Assembly (NCBI GenBank): GCA_013043915.1
Contig: JABEVH010000158.1
Coordinates: 1-13,153, forward strand
DNA: 13,153 nucleotides
DNA from: Pseudomonadales bacterium
Lineage (GTDB): Bacteria > Pseudomonadota > Gammaproteobacteria > Pseudomonadales > Moraxellaceae
Direction: 5' to 3'
In this document: one piece after another, positions 6,716 to 13,153 of the stretch
Numbering within the stretch: the first letter of the stretch is position 1
Layout: each line of letters starts with the position of its first letter
Translations under genes and position numbers: made by a program
The notes under the pieces: model-generated
The model's database searches: none
Told to the model about the DNA's origin: nothing
Seen by the model: only the letters and a program-made list of their open reading frames with translations

Positions 6716-7738
6716 TCATGACGCGTGACTTCCCCACATCAACATAAACTCTACATCCTCACTAGGTCCGCCAGTCATCAACTTCGCAATAATCTCTGCC
6801 ACCGGTTGCTGCTCAAAAACTATGGCATACAGCCCCTGCACAATGGGCATATAGACCTGCAAGGCATCAGCTTTATGCTTGACCTGCTCAATGGTATTAA
6901 TCCCCTCAGCGGTCTGTTCCAGATCTTCGACAATTTCACTCAGGCTATGTCCCTTGGCAAGGGCTTGCCCTACCTGATAATTGCGACTCAGCGGAGAAGA
7001 ACAGGTTGCAATCAGATCCCCAACCCCAGATAACCCGAGAAAGGTCAAGGGATTAGCCCCCATTTTCGTGGCAAAACGGCTCATCTCGGCAAGTGACCTG
7101 GTCAACAACATGCTGCGGCTGTTTTCCCCGGGACTCAATGTAGCCGCCATGCCCGAAGCAATAGCATAAATATTTTTGAGCGCACCACCCAACTCAACAC
7201 CGTAGGTATCAGAATTGGCAAAAACGCGAAAACGCGCACAAGCCAGTGCTTTAAATACAGCCTGACGCAAGGGTTCTTCCCGGCTAGCAATCACCGTACC
7301 TGACAACACACCTGCGGCAATTTCACGGGCCAGGTTGGGACCACTGAGCACACCTAGCCGAGAGCTACCGGTTTCCTCGGCGATAATTTCACTCATCAGC
7401 TTAAAACCGTCCTTTTCAATACCTTTCGTCGTGCTGACCAGCCAAGCATCCTCTTTTAGAAAAGGCCTAGCCTCACGCGCTACCCGACGAACAGCTTTGC
7501 TAGGCACAGAGAAAAATACCAAATCAGCCGCAGCCAATACTTTTTCCAAATCCGTACTGTACTTAAGCCCGGCATGGAGATTAAATCCTGGCAGATACTT
7601 AACATTTTCATGTTGTTCCTGCATAACCTTGCATTGCGCATCATCGCGCAGCCAAAGTATCGTATCATGGCCACGACTAGCCACTAAGTGCGCCAGAACC
7701 GTACCAAAACTTCCTCCTCCTAGCACGGCTATACGCAT
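6716..7738 (-). CDS. gpsA: glycerol-3-phosphate dehydrogenase [NAD(P)+]
   Basis: GpsA reduces dihydroxyacetone phosphate to sn-glycerol-3-phosphate, supplying the backbone for phospholipid synthesis in the cytosol. The product, 340 residues from the ATG at 7738, starts with the Rossmann motif MRIAVLGGGSFGT. It contains FFSVPS (75-80), STTKGIE (102-108), SGPNLAREI (132-140) and the catalytic-lysine region ELGGALKNIYAIASG with Lys188. Length matches the E. coli enzyme (339 residues), which supports this start over an in-frame ATG at 7783. AGGA at 7749-7752 is a modest ribosome-binding site. It is the first gene of a gpsA-sixA-thrB-kinase cluster; the gpsA-sixA pairing is common in gammaproteobacteria. 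Confidence 0.97.
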   Translation of the reverse strand: MRIAVLGGGSFGTVLAHLVASRGHDTILWLRDDAQCKVMQEQHENVKYLPGFNLHAGLKYSTDLEKVLAAADLVFFSVPSKAVRRVAREARPFLKEDAWLVSTTKGIEKDGFKLMSEIIAEETGSSRLGVLSGPNLAREIAAGVLSGTVIASREEPLRQAVFKALACARFRVFANSDTYGVELGGALKNIYAIASGMAATLSPGENSRSMLLTRSLAEMSRFATKMGANPLTFLGLSGVGDLIATCSSPLSRNYQVGQALAKGHSLSEIVEDLEQTAEGINTIEQVKHKADALQVYMPIVQGLYAIVFEQQPVAEIIAKLMTGGPSEDVEFMLMWGSHAS

Positions 7739-7766
7739 CTGGTAAAATTCCTGACGTTGATCACTA

Positions 7767-7794
7767 ATTTTACATTCTGCCATTACTATGGCAA
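7767..7794 (-). promoter_or_regulatory. sigma-70-type promoter of the gpsA operon
   Basis: On the minus strand, TTGCCA (7789-7794) and TAAAAT (7767-7772) are separated by 16 bases. Transcription from here would begin near 7760 and leave a leader of about 20 bases before the gpsA ATG. The hexamers match consensus at four and five of six positions respectively. This placement also argues against a GpsA start at 7783, which lies inside the promoter. Confidence 0.6.
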
Positions 7795-7888
7795 CAAAAA
7801 AGGTCTAGACTATCACAATTGAAAACATAATCGTTGGCCTGCATGACGTAGCCTGTAGTTATAGCGTGCTTGTCAGGAAAATTCCCAT

Positions 7889-7895
7889 GAGGGGG
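7889..7895 (+). promoter_or_regulatory. strong ribosome-binding site of the secreted orphan
   Basis: GAGGGGG, 8 bases before the ATG at 7904. It is the main non-homology evidence that this unrecognised reading frame is a real gene. A possible -35 TTGGCC (7834-7839) and -10 TTATAG (7859-7864) lie upstream, with a long 19-base spacer. Confidence 0.65.
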
Positions 7896-7903
7896 TTATC
7901 TTC

Positions 7904-8389
7904 ATGAAAAGTTTATGGTTATTGTTCACTGCCGGTTTTATTGCCAACTTGGCCCAAGCTGATATGACCGAGCTAGCCTCCAAAGAACTAAATCGATCCT
8001 ATATTCCCGGCATATCCATTCAGCATGTCAATAAAAAAGTACCCTGTGCCGGCAAGGCAAGGGGTGTATCTGAATGCGATGTTGCTGAAAACCTGCTTAA
8101 AACTGAAAATGGCCAAACCAGCGTTGGCAATAATAACATGACATCTTCGATGGTTTCGCAGCAAAGTGCCGTCAGTGCGCTCAATCTCAGTAACGGAACG
8201 CCGCTTAACCTCGATCAACATAACAACCTCATTCCTACCAACAGCGGTTTAGCCGTTCAAAATGGACAACAGGTCAATATACAACTGTTTACGCCCATGC
8301 AAATCACCACCACCGCCAACTCACCTAACGTCGATATCAGCACCAATCATCAAGGCGCTTCAATTCAGTTTAATTTGCCACAACGCTGA
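7904..8389 (+). CDS. secreted Asn/Gln-rich protein of unknown function
   Basis: This is a 161-residue protein with a clear Sec signal, MKSLWLLFTAGFIANLAQA, probably cleaved before Asp20. The first 50 mature residues contain the only two cysteines (Cys48 and Cys58, nine residues apart), which could form a disulfide loop. From about residue 68 the sequence is rich in Asn, Gln, Ser and Thr. It alternates hydrophobic and polar residues in short strands (SALNLSNGTPLNLDQ, QQVNIQLFTPMQITTT, ASIQFNLPQ), suggesting beta-structure such as a small beta-solenoid, fibre subunit or amyloid-like protein. I recognise no family. GAGGGGG at 7889-7895 is a strong ribosome-binding site 8 bases before the ATG, so translation is likely. 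It is divergent from gpsA and convergent with htpG, so it is probably monocistronic. Confidence 0.75.
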   Translation: MKSLWLLFTAGFIANLAQADMTELASKELNRSYIPGISIQHVNKKVPCAGKARGVSECDVAENLLKTENGQTSVGNNNMTSSMVSQQSAVSALNLSNGTPLNLDQHNNLIPTNSGLAVQNGQQVNIQLFTPMQITTTANSPNVDISTNHQGASIQFNLPQR

Positions 8390-8394
8390 AAGAT

Positions 8395-8423
8395 CAGGGC
8401 ATGAGGGGATGCCTCATACCCTG
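8395..8423. terminator. bidirectional hairpin between the secreted orphan and htpG
   Basis: A 12-base stem (8395-8406 with 8412-8423; CAGGGCATGAGG against CCTCATACCCTG) has one C/A mismatch and a 5-base loop. It sits in the 40-base gap between two convergent genes. No long T-run follows on either strand, so it is an imperfect intrinsic terminator or a transcript-end stabiliser serving both directions. Confidence 0.6.
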
Positions 8424-8429
8424 TATAGA

Positions 8430-10343
8430 TTAACCGAGTAACTGTGCGAGCAGTTGATTCAGCTGGCCTACAAACAATGAAGGGTCCTTCAACTGCATAC
8501 CTTCAGCTAGAGCAGCCTGACCGTACAGAACGGTTGAGAGTGCCTTGAACCTGCTTTCGTCGGTCTCCACTTCCATACGCTTGATCAGGGCATGATCCAG
8601 GTTAACTTCCATGCGGGGTTTGCTCGGTGGAAGTTTCTGACCAGCAGCTTCAAGCATCTGCCGTGTAGCCAAGCCGATATCCCCTTCAGCCACCACCAGA
8701 CAGGCAGGTGAGTCGACCAGGCGCGAAGATACCTTGGCTTCTGTAATCTGTTCCCCCAAGGCATCTTTTAAGCGTTTGAGTAGATCGCCATGTTCAGCTT
8801 CCTGAGTTTCCTGAGCTTTTTTCTGATCCTCTGCCGAAACATCATCCAGACTCAGATCACCTTTGCCAACATGCACAAAGCTCTTGCCTTGGTATTCACG
8901 CAGCCATGACATCATCCATTCATCGACACGATCAGTCATCACCAGCACATCGATGTCCTTTTTACGAAAAATCTCCATATGCGGGCTTTGCCGTCCTGCC
9001 TGGAAAGACTCAGCAGTTACATAATAGATGGCTTTCTGATCAGCAGGCATCTGACTGATGTAGGTATCCAGGCTCAAATTCTGCTTTTCATCGGCCTGCC
9101 GGCTAGAAGCAAAACGGAATAGGCTGGCGAGTTTTTCCTGATTACCGTGATCCTCCACCACGCCTTCCTTGAGGACTGCCCCAAATGTATCCCAGAAGCT
9201 CTGGTAAGATTCAGGTTGGCTCTCAGCCATTTTGGCCAGCATATCCAGAACTCGCTTGGTCAGCGTGGAACGTATGGTTTCTATGGAAGGATTAGATTGC
9301 AAAATCTCGCGCGAAACGTTCAAGGGCAGGTCGTTGGAATCAATAACACCTTTGACAAAACGCAGGTACAAGGGCAGGAACTGCTCAGCATCATCCATAA
9401 TGAATACGCGCTGCACATACAACTTCAGCCCTTTGGGCGCTTCTCGGTTAAACAGATCAAAGGGCGCCCGCGTCGGGATATACAACAAAGAAGTATATTC
9501 CAGCTTGCCTTCTACCTTGTTGTGGCTCCAGGTTGCAGGGTCGGAAAAATCATGGGAAATATGTTTATAAAAAGCCTTGTATTCGTCATCGCTTATTTCA
9601 GTACGTGGCCGTGTCCACAGCGCAGCCGCCTGATTAATGGCTTCCCAGGCAACTTCTTTCTCGCCTTTTTCGTCATCCCCCTGGGTTTCATCCTGCGTCT
9701 TGAGCATATAAACCGGAATGCCTATATGCTCGGCATACTTGTGGATGATACCGCGCAAACGCCAGCCATCAGCGTATTCCGTGGCCTCATCGCGCAAATG
9801 CAAGACGATTTCTGTACCACGCTGAGCGCGTTCAATCGTACCGACGGAAAATTCCCCCTCGCCCTGTGAGGACCAGAACACCCCTTCCGAAGCAGCCAAA
9901 CCAGCACGACGCGTGCGTACATCCACCTGCTTGGCCACCACAAATGCCGAGTAAAAACCCACACCAAACTGACCGATTAGATGCGAGTCCTTTTGCTGAT
10001 CGCCGCTTAAATTTTTAACAAAATCAGCCGTACCCGAACGAGCAATGGTCCCTAAATTACTGATGACTTCATCACGCGACATGCCGATACCGTTATCCCT
10101 CAGGGTAATGGTATGAGCATCGGCATCAAAGTCTATCCAGATACCCAGTTCAGTATCTTCAGCCAGCAACTCAGGGTGAGCCAGGGACTCAAAACGCAAT
10201 TTGTCCGAGGCATCCGCCGCATTGGAAACCAGCTCACGCAGGAAAATTTCCTTGTTGCTGTAGAGAGAATGTATCATCAGGTGAAGAAGTTTGGCGACTT
10301 CTGTCTGGAAACCCAAGGTTTCTGTCGTAGCGGTATCACTCAT
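8430..10343 (-). CDS. htpG: chaperone HtpG (bacterial Hsp90)
   Basis: HtpG is the ATP-dependent Hsp90 homodimer that remodels client proteins in the cytosol with DnaK. The 637-residue length is close to E. coli HtpG (624). The N-terminal GHKL ATPase domain is intact: Glu37 and Asn41 in FLRELVSNAADASDKLRF (34-51), DNGIGM at 83-88, and GQFGVGFYSAF at 124-134. The middle domain carries the conserved NVSREILQ segment with the catalytic-loop Arg. As in other bacteria there is no charged linker and no C-terminal MEEVD. The ATG at 10343 is preceded by GGAG (10352-10355, 8 bases). A heat-shock-type promoter lies upstream. No neighbouring gene appears to share its transcript. Confidence 0.98.
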   Translation of the reverse strand: MSDTATTETLGFQTEVAKLLHLMIHSLYSNKEIFLRELVSNAADASDKLRFESLAHPELLAEDTELGIWIDFDADAHTITLRDNGIGMSRDEVISNLGTIARSGTADFVKNLSGDQQKDSHLIGQFGVGFYSAFVVAKQVDVRTRRAGLAASEGVFWSSQGEGEFSVGTIERAQRGTEIVLHLRDEATEYADGWRLRGIIHKYAEHIGIPVYMLKTQDETQGDDEKGEKEVAWEAINQAAALWTRPRTEISDDEYKAFYKHISHDFSDPATWSHNKVEGKLEYTSLLYIPTRAPFDLFNREAPKGLKLYVQRVFIMDDAEQFLPLYLRFVKGVIDSNDLPLNVSREILQSNPSIETIRSTLTKRVLDMLAKMAESQPESYQSFWDTFGAVLKEGVVEDHGNQEKLASLFRFASSRQADEKQNLSLDTYISQMPADQKAIYYVTAESFQAGRQSPHMEIFRKKDIDVLVMTDRVDEWMMSWLREYQGKSFVHVGKGDLSLDDVSAEDQKKAQETQEAEHGDLLKRLKDALGEQITEAKVSSRLVDSPACLVVAEGDIGLATRQMLEAAGQKLPPSKPRMEVNLDHALIKRMEVETDESRFKALSTVLYGQAALAEGMQLKDPSLFVGQLNQLLAQLLG

Positions 10344-10378
10344 GCGAAAAACTCCAGTTAGCTCACGTCAAACCTCTA

Positions 10379-10406
10379 TAGTGGGGATAAAAACTCTGGT
10401 TTCAAG
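10379..10406 (-). promoter_or_regulatory. sigma-32 (RpoH)-type heat-shock promoter of htpG
   Basis: On the minus strand, CTTGAAA (10400-10406) and CCCCACTA (10379-10386) are separated by 13 bases. The sigma-32 consensus is CTTGAAA, 13-15 bases, CCCCATnT, so the -35 is perfect and the -10 differs only after CCCCA. It sits about 35 bases upstream of the htpG ATG, as expected for a heat-shock gene. Confidence 0.85.
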
Positions 10407-10448
10407 CAGCGTAAGCGCTGGGAAAAAACGTAAATCGTAAGAATTCTA

Positions 10449-10475
10449 TTGACCTACAGGCCATACAACTATAAT
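10449..10475 (+). promoter_or_regulatory. sigma-70-type promoter of the DUF3015 gene
   Basis: TTGACC (10449-10454) and a perfect TATAAT (10470-10475) are separated by 15 bases, slightly short of the optimum. Transcription should start near 10482, giving a leader of about 55 bases. The near-consensus hexamers suggest a well-expressed gene. Confidence 0.65.
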
Positions 10476-10485
10476 CATCCCTGCA

Positions 10486-10502
10486 GCCCGAGTTGTTCGG
10501 GC
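10486..10502 (+). other. 5'-leader hairpin of the DUF3015 transcript
   Basis: GCCCGA (10486-10491) pairs perfectly with TCGGGC (10497-10502) around a 5-base loop. It lies a few bases after the predicted transcription start. A stem at the extreme 5' end is a known way to shield abundant envelope-protein mRNAs from decay; that role here is inference. Confidence 0.5.
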
Positions 10503-10537
10503 CGTTTACGTAGCATTTATTTCAAGAGGGATCTCAT

Positions 10538-11017
10538 ATGAAAGGTATAGTATCGATAGCTGCACTGATGAGCGTTATGGCTTTGCCCGTCCTCGCTGAC
10601 TCGGACACCGGTTGTGGCGCTGGAACCATCTTATGGGCAGGACAAAGCGGTGTCGTGCCCAAAGTTCTGGCCATAACCACCAATGGTAGTTTCGGCAACC
10701 AGACTTTTGGCATCACCACCGGCACCCTGGGTTGCTCACCCAATGGCGTGATCAGCTCCAAAGTACGTTTGAGCATGTTTACCGGCTCCAACCTTGAGCA
10801 TCTGGCTTATGACATGTCGGTGGGACATGGTGAAAGCCTGAACACCCTGGCTGATCTGATGAAGATTCCTGCATCGGAAAAGGCTCATTTTTTTGCAACC
10901 ACTCAATCGCATTACGGTGAAATCTTCGCCCCTGAACACCAGACTGCCGGCCAAATCCTGGCTGCTCTGCAGGGTGTCATGCGTTCTGATACACAATTGT
11001 CTGCCTATGCAAGCTGA
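10538..11017 (+). CDS. DUF3015 family periplasmic protein
   Basis: This is a 159-residue protein with a Sec signal MKGIVSIAALMSVMALPVLA, cleaved before Asp21. The mature part begins DSDTGCGAG and carries the DUF3015 signatures: a Cys-Gly near the start, a GNQTFGITTGTLGC segment at 53-66, and a C-terminal helical half (about 90-150) with SLNTLADLM and FFATTQSHYGEIF. The two mature cysteines (Cys26, Cys66) could form a disulfide. The function is unknown for this family. GAGGG at 10526-10530 is 7 bases from the ATG. It is flanked by its own promoter and a strong terminator, so it is monocistronic, with the Lnb_N protein gene just downstream. Confidence 0.88.
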   Translation: MKGIVSIAALMSVMALPVLADSDTGCGAGTILWAGQSGVVPKVLAITTNGSFGNQTFGITTGTLGCSPNGVISSKVRLSMFTGSNLEHLAYDMSVGHGESLNTLADLMKIPASEKAHFFATTQSHYGEIFAPEHQTAGQILAALQGVMRSDTQLSAYAS

Positions 11018-11044
11018 GTTAAGCCCCGCGCTTGACTGCTGTTT

Positions 11045-11079
11045 CAGGGAGCCCTTTTTAGGGCTCCCTGTTGTTAAAT
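11045..11079 (+). terminator. intrinsic terminator after the DUF3015 gene
   Basis: A perfect 10-base stem CAGGGAGCCC (11045-11054) and GGGCTCCCTG (11061-11070) around a 6-base loop is followed by a T-rich TTGTTAAATTTTT stretch. It is a textbook Rho-independent terminator 27 bases after the stop. It separates the DUF3015 gene from the next gene. Confidence 0.92.
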
Positions 11080-11142
11080 TTTTGATCTAGCCTACTCGGC
11101 AACATCCTTATCGATCCGATGATGTCATGCATGGAAATAACA

Positions 11143-13044
11143 ATGCCCCTAGCTAGAGTCCTAGGCCTCCCCTGTCTGGCCATACTGCTCAGCTTGCTAT
11201 TGACACCTCTGGCCAGGGCAGATCTGGCACACGCCGAGCTTATAGCGCAACAACAACACCTCGCTACCGCACCCTACTGGCTCAAGCTCCTGCACAGTCA
11301 ACCCCTGGGCTCAGGGTGGATAAGTCGGGCGCGCGGTGCTGGCTTCTTTCAGGCCGCCAGGGGCTCAGTAGACCCTGAAGCTGAACTGCTGGCTGATCTC
11401 AAGGGGTTTTATCAGGTCAGTACCACCCCGGATCAGGATCTACAGTGCCTGCTCCCTGCCCGTTTTGCCTGGCTGCAACAAGAGTTAGGTCAACAACTTG
11501 ATGCCCCTTTAAGCACTTGCCCGCAATTTCAGCGATGGTTGCATGATCTGGATGTGGATCATCTCACCCTGGTTTTTGCCAGTGACTACATCAACAACCC
11601 TTCCTCCATGTTTGGCCATACCCTACTACGTCTGGACAACGCTACGGCCCGACAAGACCCTTTACTCACCTATTCTATCAGCTATGCTGCACAAACCCGC
11701 GACAGTAATGGTCTGTTATTTGCCGTGAAAGGTCTGACGGGAGGCTATCCGGGCATGTACAGCCTGCTGCCCTACTATGACAAAGTTAAGCAGTACAATG
11801 ACATGGAGGATCGTGATCTCTGGGAGTACCCTCTGAATCTCAAGCACGATGAGATACAGCGCATGCTGAGCCATATTTGGGAGCTGCGCCAGGTAGCATT
11901 TCCGTATTATTTTTTCTCGGATAATTGTGCCTACGAGCTTTTAGTACTGTTCGAACTAGGCCGCCCCTCCCTTCAGCTCTCGGCTGATTTTCAAAGTTAT
12001 GCCATCCCGGCTGATACGGTTCGAGCCATCACCGCGGTACCCGGGCTGATTGAAGGTACCCACTACCGCGCCGCCTCAGCGACACGTTTGTATGCCCGTG
12101 TGCATCAGCAAAGCCAGATGGTTAATCTTGATGCTGAACAGTTGAGTATGAACCCGGACCGTCCTCTTGATGAATCGTTGACTGATCAAGCGGCCAGTCT
12201 GGAAACCGCTTATGCTGTTTTGGACACGTTACATGATCCGAAAGAATCCCCTGCAGCGCATCAGCAACGCACCCAGCGCATGTTGAGACTTTTGAGCCGA
12301 CGGGCTCAACTAGGCGTTCTGGATGCTGACTCTCCTACTCCCCCCCCTCCCAGCAACCCTGCCCAGGGCCATGACAGCTCTGAACTCTATACACAAGCAG
12401 GCGAGCGTCAAGGCCAGGGCATCGTGAATCTGGGATGGCGTCCGGCTTACCAGGATGAAGCTGACAATAGCCAGGGTTACCGGCCAGGAGCCAGTATCGA
12501 CTTTATGCATTGGGAAGCGCAGTACCGCGAAAGTGACCATCAGGTTCATCTTAATCACGCTGTCCTGGTTGATATTCAGTCTTTAGCTGCCCGAGAGATG
12601 TTTTTTCCTTCCCTGTCCTGGCATCTGGCCCTGCGCGCTGATGATATGCCTTGGGATCAGTATCACCATATCAATGCACGAGAGAGCCATGTCATGACCA
12701 CGGGACTGTTGGGCGCTGGATTCACCGAGAGCAGTACTGCTGATGGCTCCTGGCTCTGGCATGCACTGATCGATGAGCAACTGCTGACCGGACCCTACCT
12801 GAGCCGGCCTGATGCCGGCACTGGCCTTGATCTCGGTTTAACCTATCAACATGATCGTGATCATGTGCTGATACAGCTACACCCTATCTGCTATATCAAT
12901 CGCCTGGGATGCCAGCTGCAATCAAAATTCAGCGCTGATCATACCCTGGTGCACGACATTAGCCTCAGGCTGTCCTGGGAACGCTGGCAAGCAGCTAACC
13001 GGGCGCTTAACACCACGACCTTAGGGGTTTTTCACTATTTTTAG
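11143..13044 (+). CDS. Lnb_N (DUF4105) domain envelope protein with probable C-terminal barrel
   Basis: This is a 633-residue protein. The signal peptide MPLARVLGLPCLAILLSLLL continues to a probable cut after Ala26. Residues of about 130-310 match the Lnb N-terminal periplasmic domain (DUF4105), with SMFGHTLLRLD (His159), YSISYAA, GLTGGYPGMYSLLPYY and FFSDNCAYELL (Cys262). The conserved His and Cys suggest a cysteine-based transferase or protease-like fold, the basis for lipoprotein N-acylation proposed for Lnb. The region from about 400 to the end alternates polar and hydrophobic residues and ends in Phe, like an outer-membrane beta-barrel; this is inference. A low-complexity Pro-rich stretch (C8 tract at 12340-12347) joins the two halves. 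The ATG at 11143 was chosen for its GGAA and cleaner signal peptide; in-frame ATGs at 11119, 11122 and 11131 are alternatives. Confidence 0.85.
   Translation: MPLARVLGLPCLAILLSLLLTPLARADLAHAELIAQQQHLATAPYWLKLLHSQPLGSGWISRARGAGFFQAARGSVDPEAELLADLKGFYQVSTTPDQDLQCLLPARFAWLQQELGQQLDAPLSTCPQFQRWLHDLDVDHLTLVFASDYINNPSSMFGHTLLRLDNATARQDPLLTYSISYAAQTRDSNGLLFAVKGLTGGYPGMYSLLPYYDKVKQYNDMEDRDLWEYPLNLKHDEIQRMLSHIWELRQVAFPYYFFSDNCAYELLVLFELGRPSLQLSADFQSYAIPADTVRAITAVPGLIEGTHYRAASATRLYARVHQQSQMVNLDAEQLSMNPDRPLDESLTDQAASLETAYAVLDTLHDPKESPAAHQQRTQRMLRLLSRRAQLGVLDADSPTPPPPSNPAQGHDSSELYTQAGERQGQGIVNLGWRPAYQDEADNSQGYRPGASIDFMHWEAQYRESDHQVHLNHAVLVDIQSLAAREMFFPSLSWHLALRADDMPWDQYHHINARESHVMTTGLLGAGFTESSTADGSWLWHALIDEQLLTGPYLSRPDAGTGLDLGLTYQHDRDHVLIQLHPICYINRLGCQLQSKFSADHTLVHDISLRLSWERWQAANRALNTTTLGVFHYF
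12340..12347 (+). repeat. C8 homopolymer in the Lnb_N gene linker
   Basis: Eight consecutive C residues encode part of a Thr-Pro-Pro-Pro-Pro-Ser stretch. The gene is in frame here. A one-base slip would cut off the C-terminal half of the protein. Confidence 0.95.
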
Positions 13045-13079
13045 GCATGCAGACGGCTGCGACTCTTGGACAAACAGCG

Positions 13080-13085
13080 TATGAT
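13080..13085 (+). promoter_or_regulatory. possible -10 element for the slyD-like gene
   Basis: TATGAT lies 30 bases before the ATG at 13115. No convincing -35 is found 16-18 bases further upstream, so this is a weak call. The 70-base gap to the Lnb_N gene holds no clear terminator, and read-through is possible. Confidence 0.3.
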
Positions 13086-13114
13086 GGCGCCTCAATCCCC
13101 GTTAAGTCCACATC

Positions 13115-13153
13115 ATGAAAATAGCCACCAACAAGGTTGCACTCATTAATTAC
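13115..13153 (+). CDS. probable SlyD-like FKBP-type prolyl isomerase, N-terminal 13 codons
   Basis: The frame runs from an ATG to the window edge and encodes MKIATNKVALINY. This resembles the start of SlyD-type FKBP peptidyl-prolyl isomerases (MKIAxNKVVxxxYTL), which assist folding and, in SlyD, bind metals for hydrogenase maturation. Only 13 residues are visible, so the call rests on the N-terminal motif alone. The ribosome-binding site is weak. The catalytic FKBP pocket and any His-rich tail lie beyond the window. Confidence 0.6.
   Translation, partial: MKIATNKVALINY

Noticed and set aside
7335..7745. 136-residue plus-strand reading frame opposite gpsA
   Set aside because: Antisense shadow of a conserved enzyme gene; no start signals.
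9147..9869. 240-residue plus-strand reading frame inside htpG
   Set aside because: It is fully antisense to conserved htpG codons and has no recognisable domain. It is explained by codon composition of the real gene.
13049..13060. Short hairpin GCAG/CTGC after the Lnb_N gene as a terminator
   Set aside because: The stem is only four bases and no T-run follows.
1..13153. CRISPR array, tRNA, rRNA, prophage or defence island
   Set aside because: No regularly spaced repeats, cloverleaf-type sequence, phage genes or known defence gene families were seen.

Overview
The window looks like a chromosomal segment from a gammaproteobacterium of moderate GC content. Several points suggest this: gpsA next to sixA, a type II (APH-fold) homoserine kinase, SirB2, DUF1289, DUF3015 and Lnb_N/DUF4105 proteins, and an htpG gene behind a sigma-32-type promoter. 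I cannot name the genus from sequence alone.

Layout. The left edge (1-190) is the 3' end of an IS1595-family transposase, followed by about 170 bp without a credible gene that contains a foldable G/C-rich element. A DUF2846-like lipoprotein gene (minus strand) comes next. Divergent from it is a tightly overlapping plus-strand cluster: a pentapeptide-repeat protein, a small lipoprotein, and an arginase-family gene interrupted by one extra G in a G8 tract exactly at its GGDH metal-binding motif. A convergent SirB2 membrane protein follows, then a DUF1289 protein transcribed away from it. The next four genes run on the minus strand and probably form one operon in the order gpsA, sixA, thrB, soluble GAF-domain histidine kinase. 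A near-consensus promoter sits just upstream of gpsA. A secreted Asn/Gln-rich protein of unknown function is divergent from gpsA and convergent with htpG. The right third holds a DUF3015 periplasmic protein with its own promoter and terminator, a large Lnb_N/DUF4105 envelope protein, and the first 13 codons of what is probably a SlyD-like FKBP prolyl isomerase.

How the parts relate. Most of the content is housekeeping: phospholipid precursor supply (gpsA), threonine synthesis (thrB), a chaperone (htpG) and phosphohistidine signalling (sixA plus the kinase). This is interspersed with poorly characterised envelope proteins: two lipoproteins, the secreted orphan, DUF3015 and Lnb_N. I see no CRISPR array, tRNA, rRNA, prophage or recognisable defence system. 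The points most worth a second look are the arginase frameshift in the G8 tract, together with substitutions in its conserved loops, a matching C8 tract in the Lnb_N gene, the cluster holding both a phosphohistidine phosphatase and a histidine kinase, and the unrecognised secreted protein.
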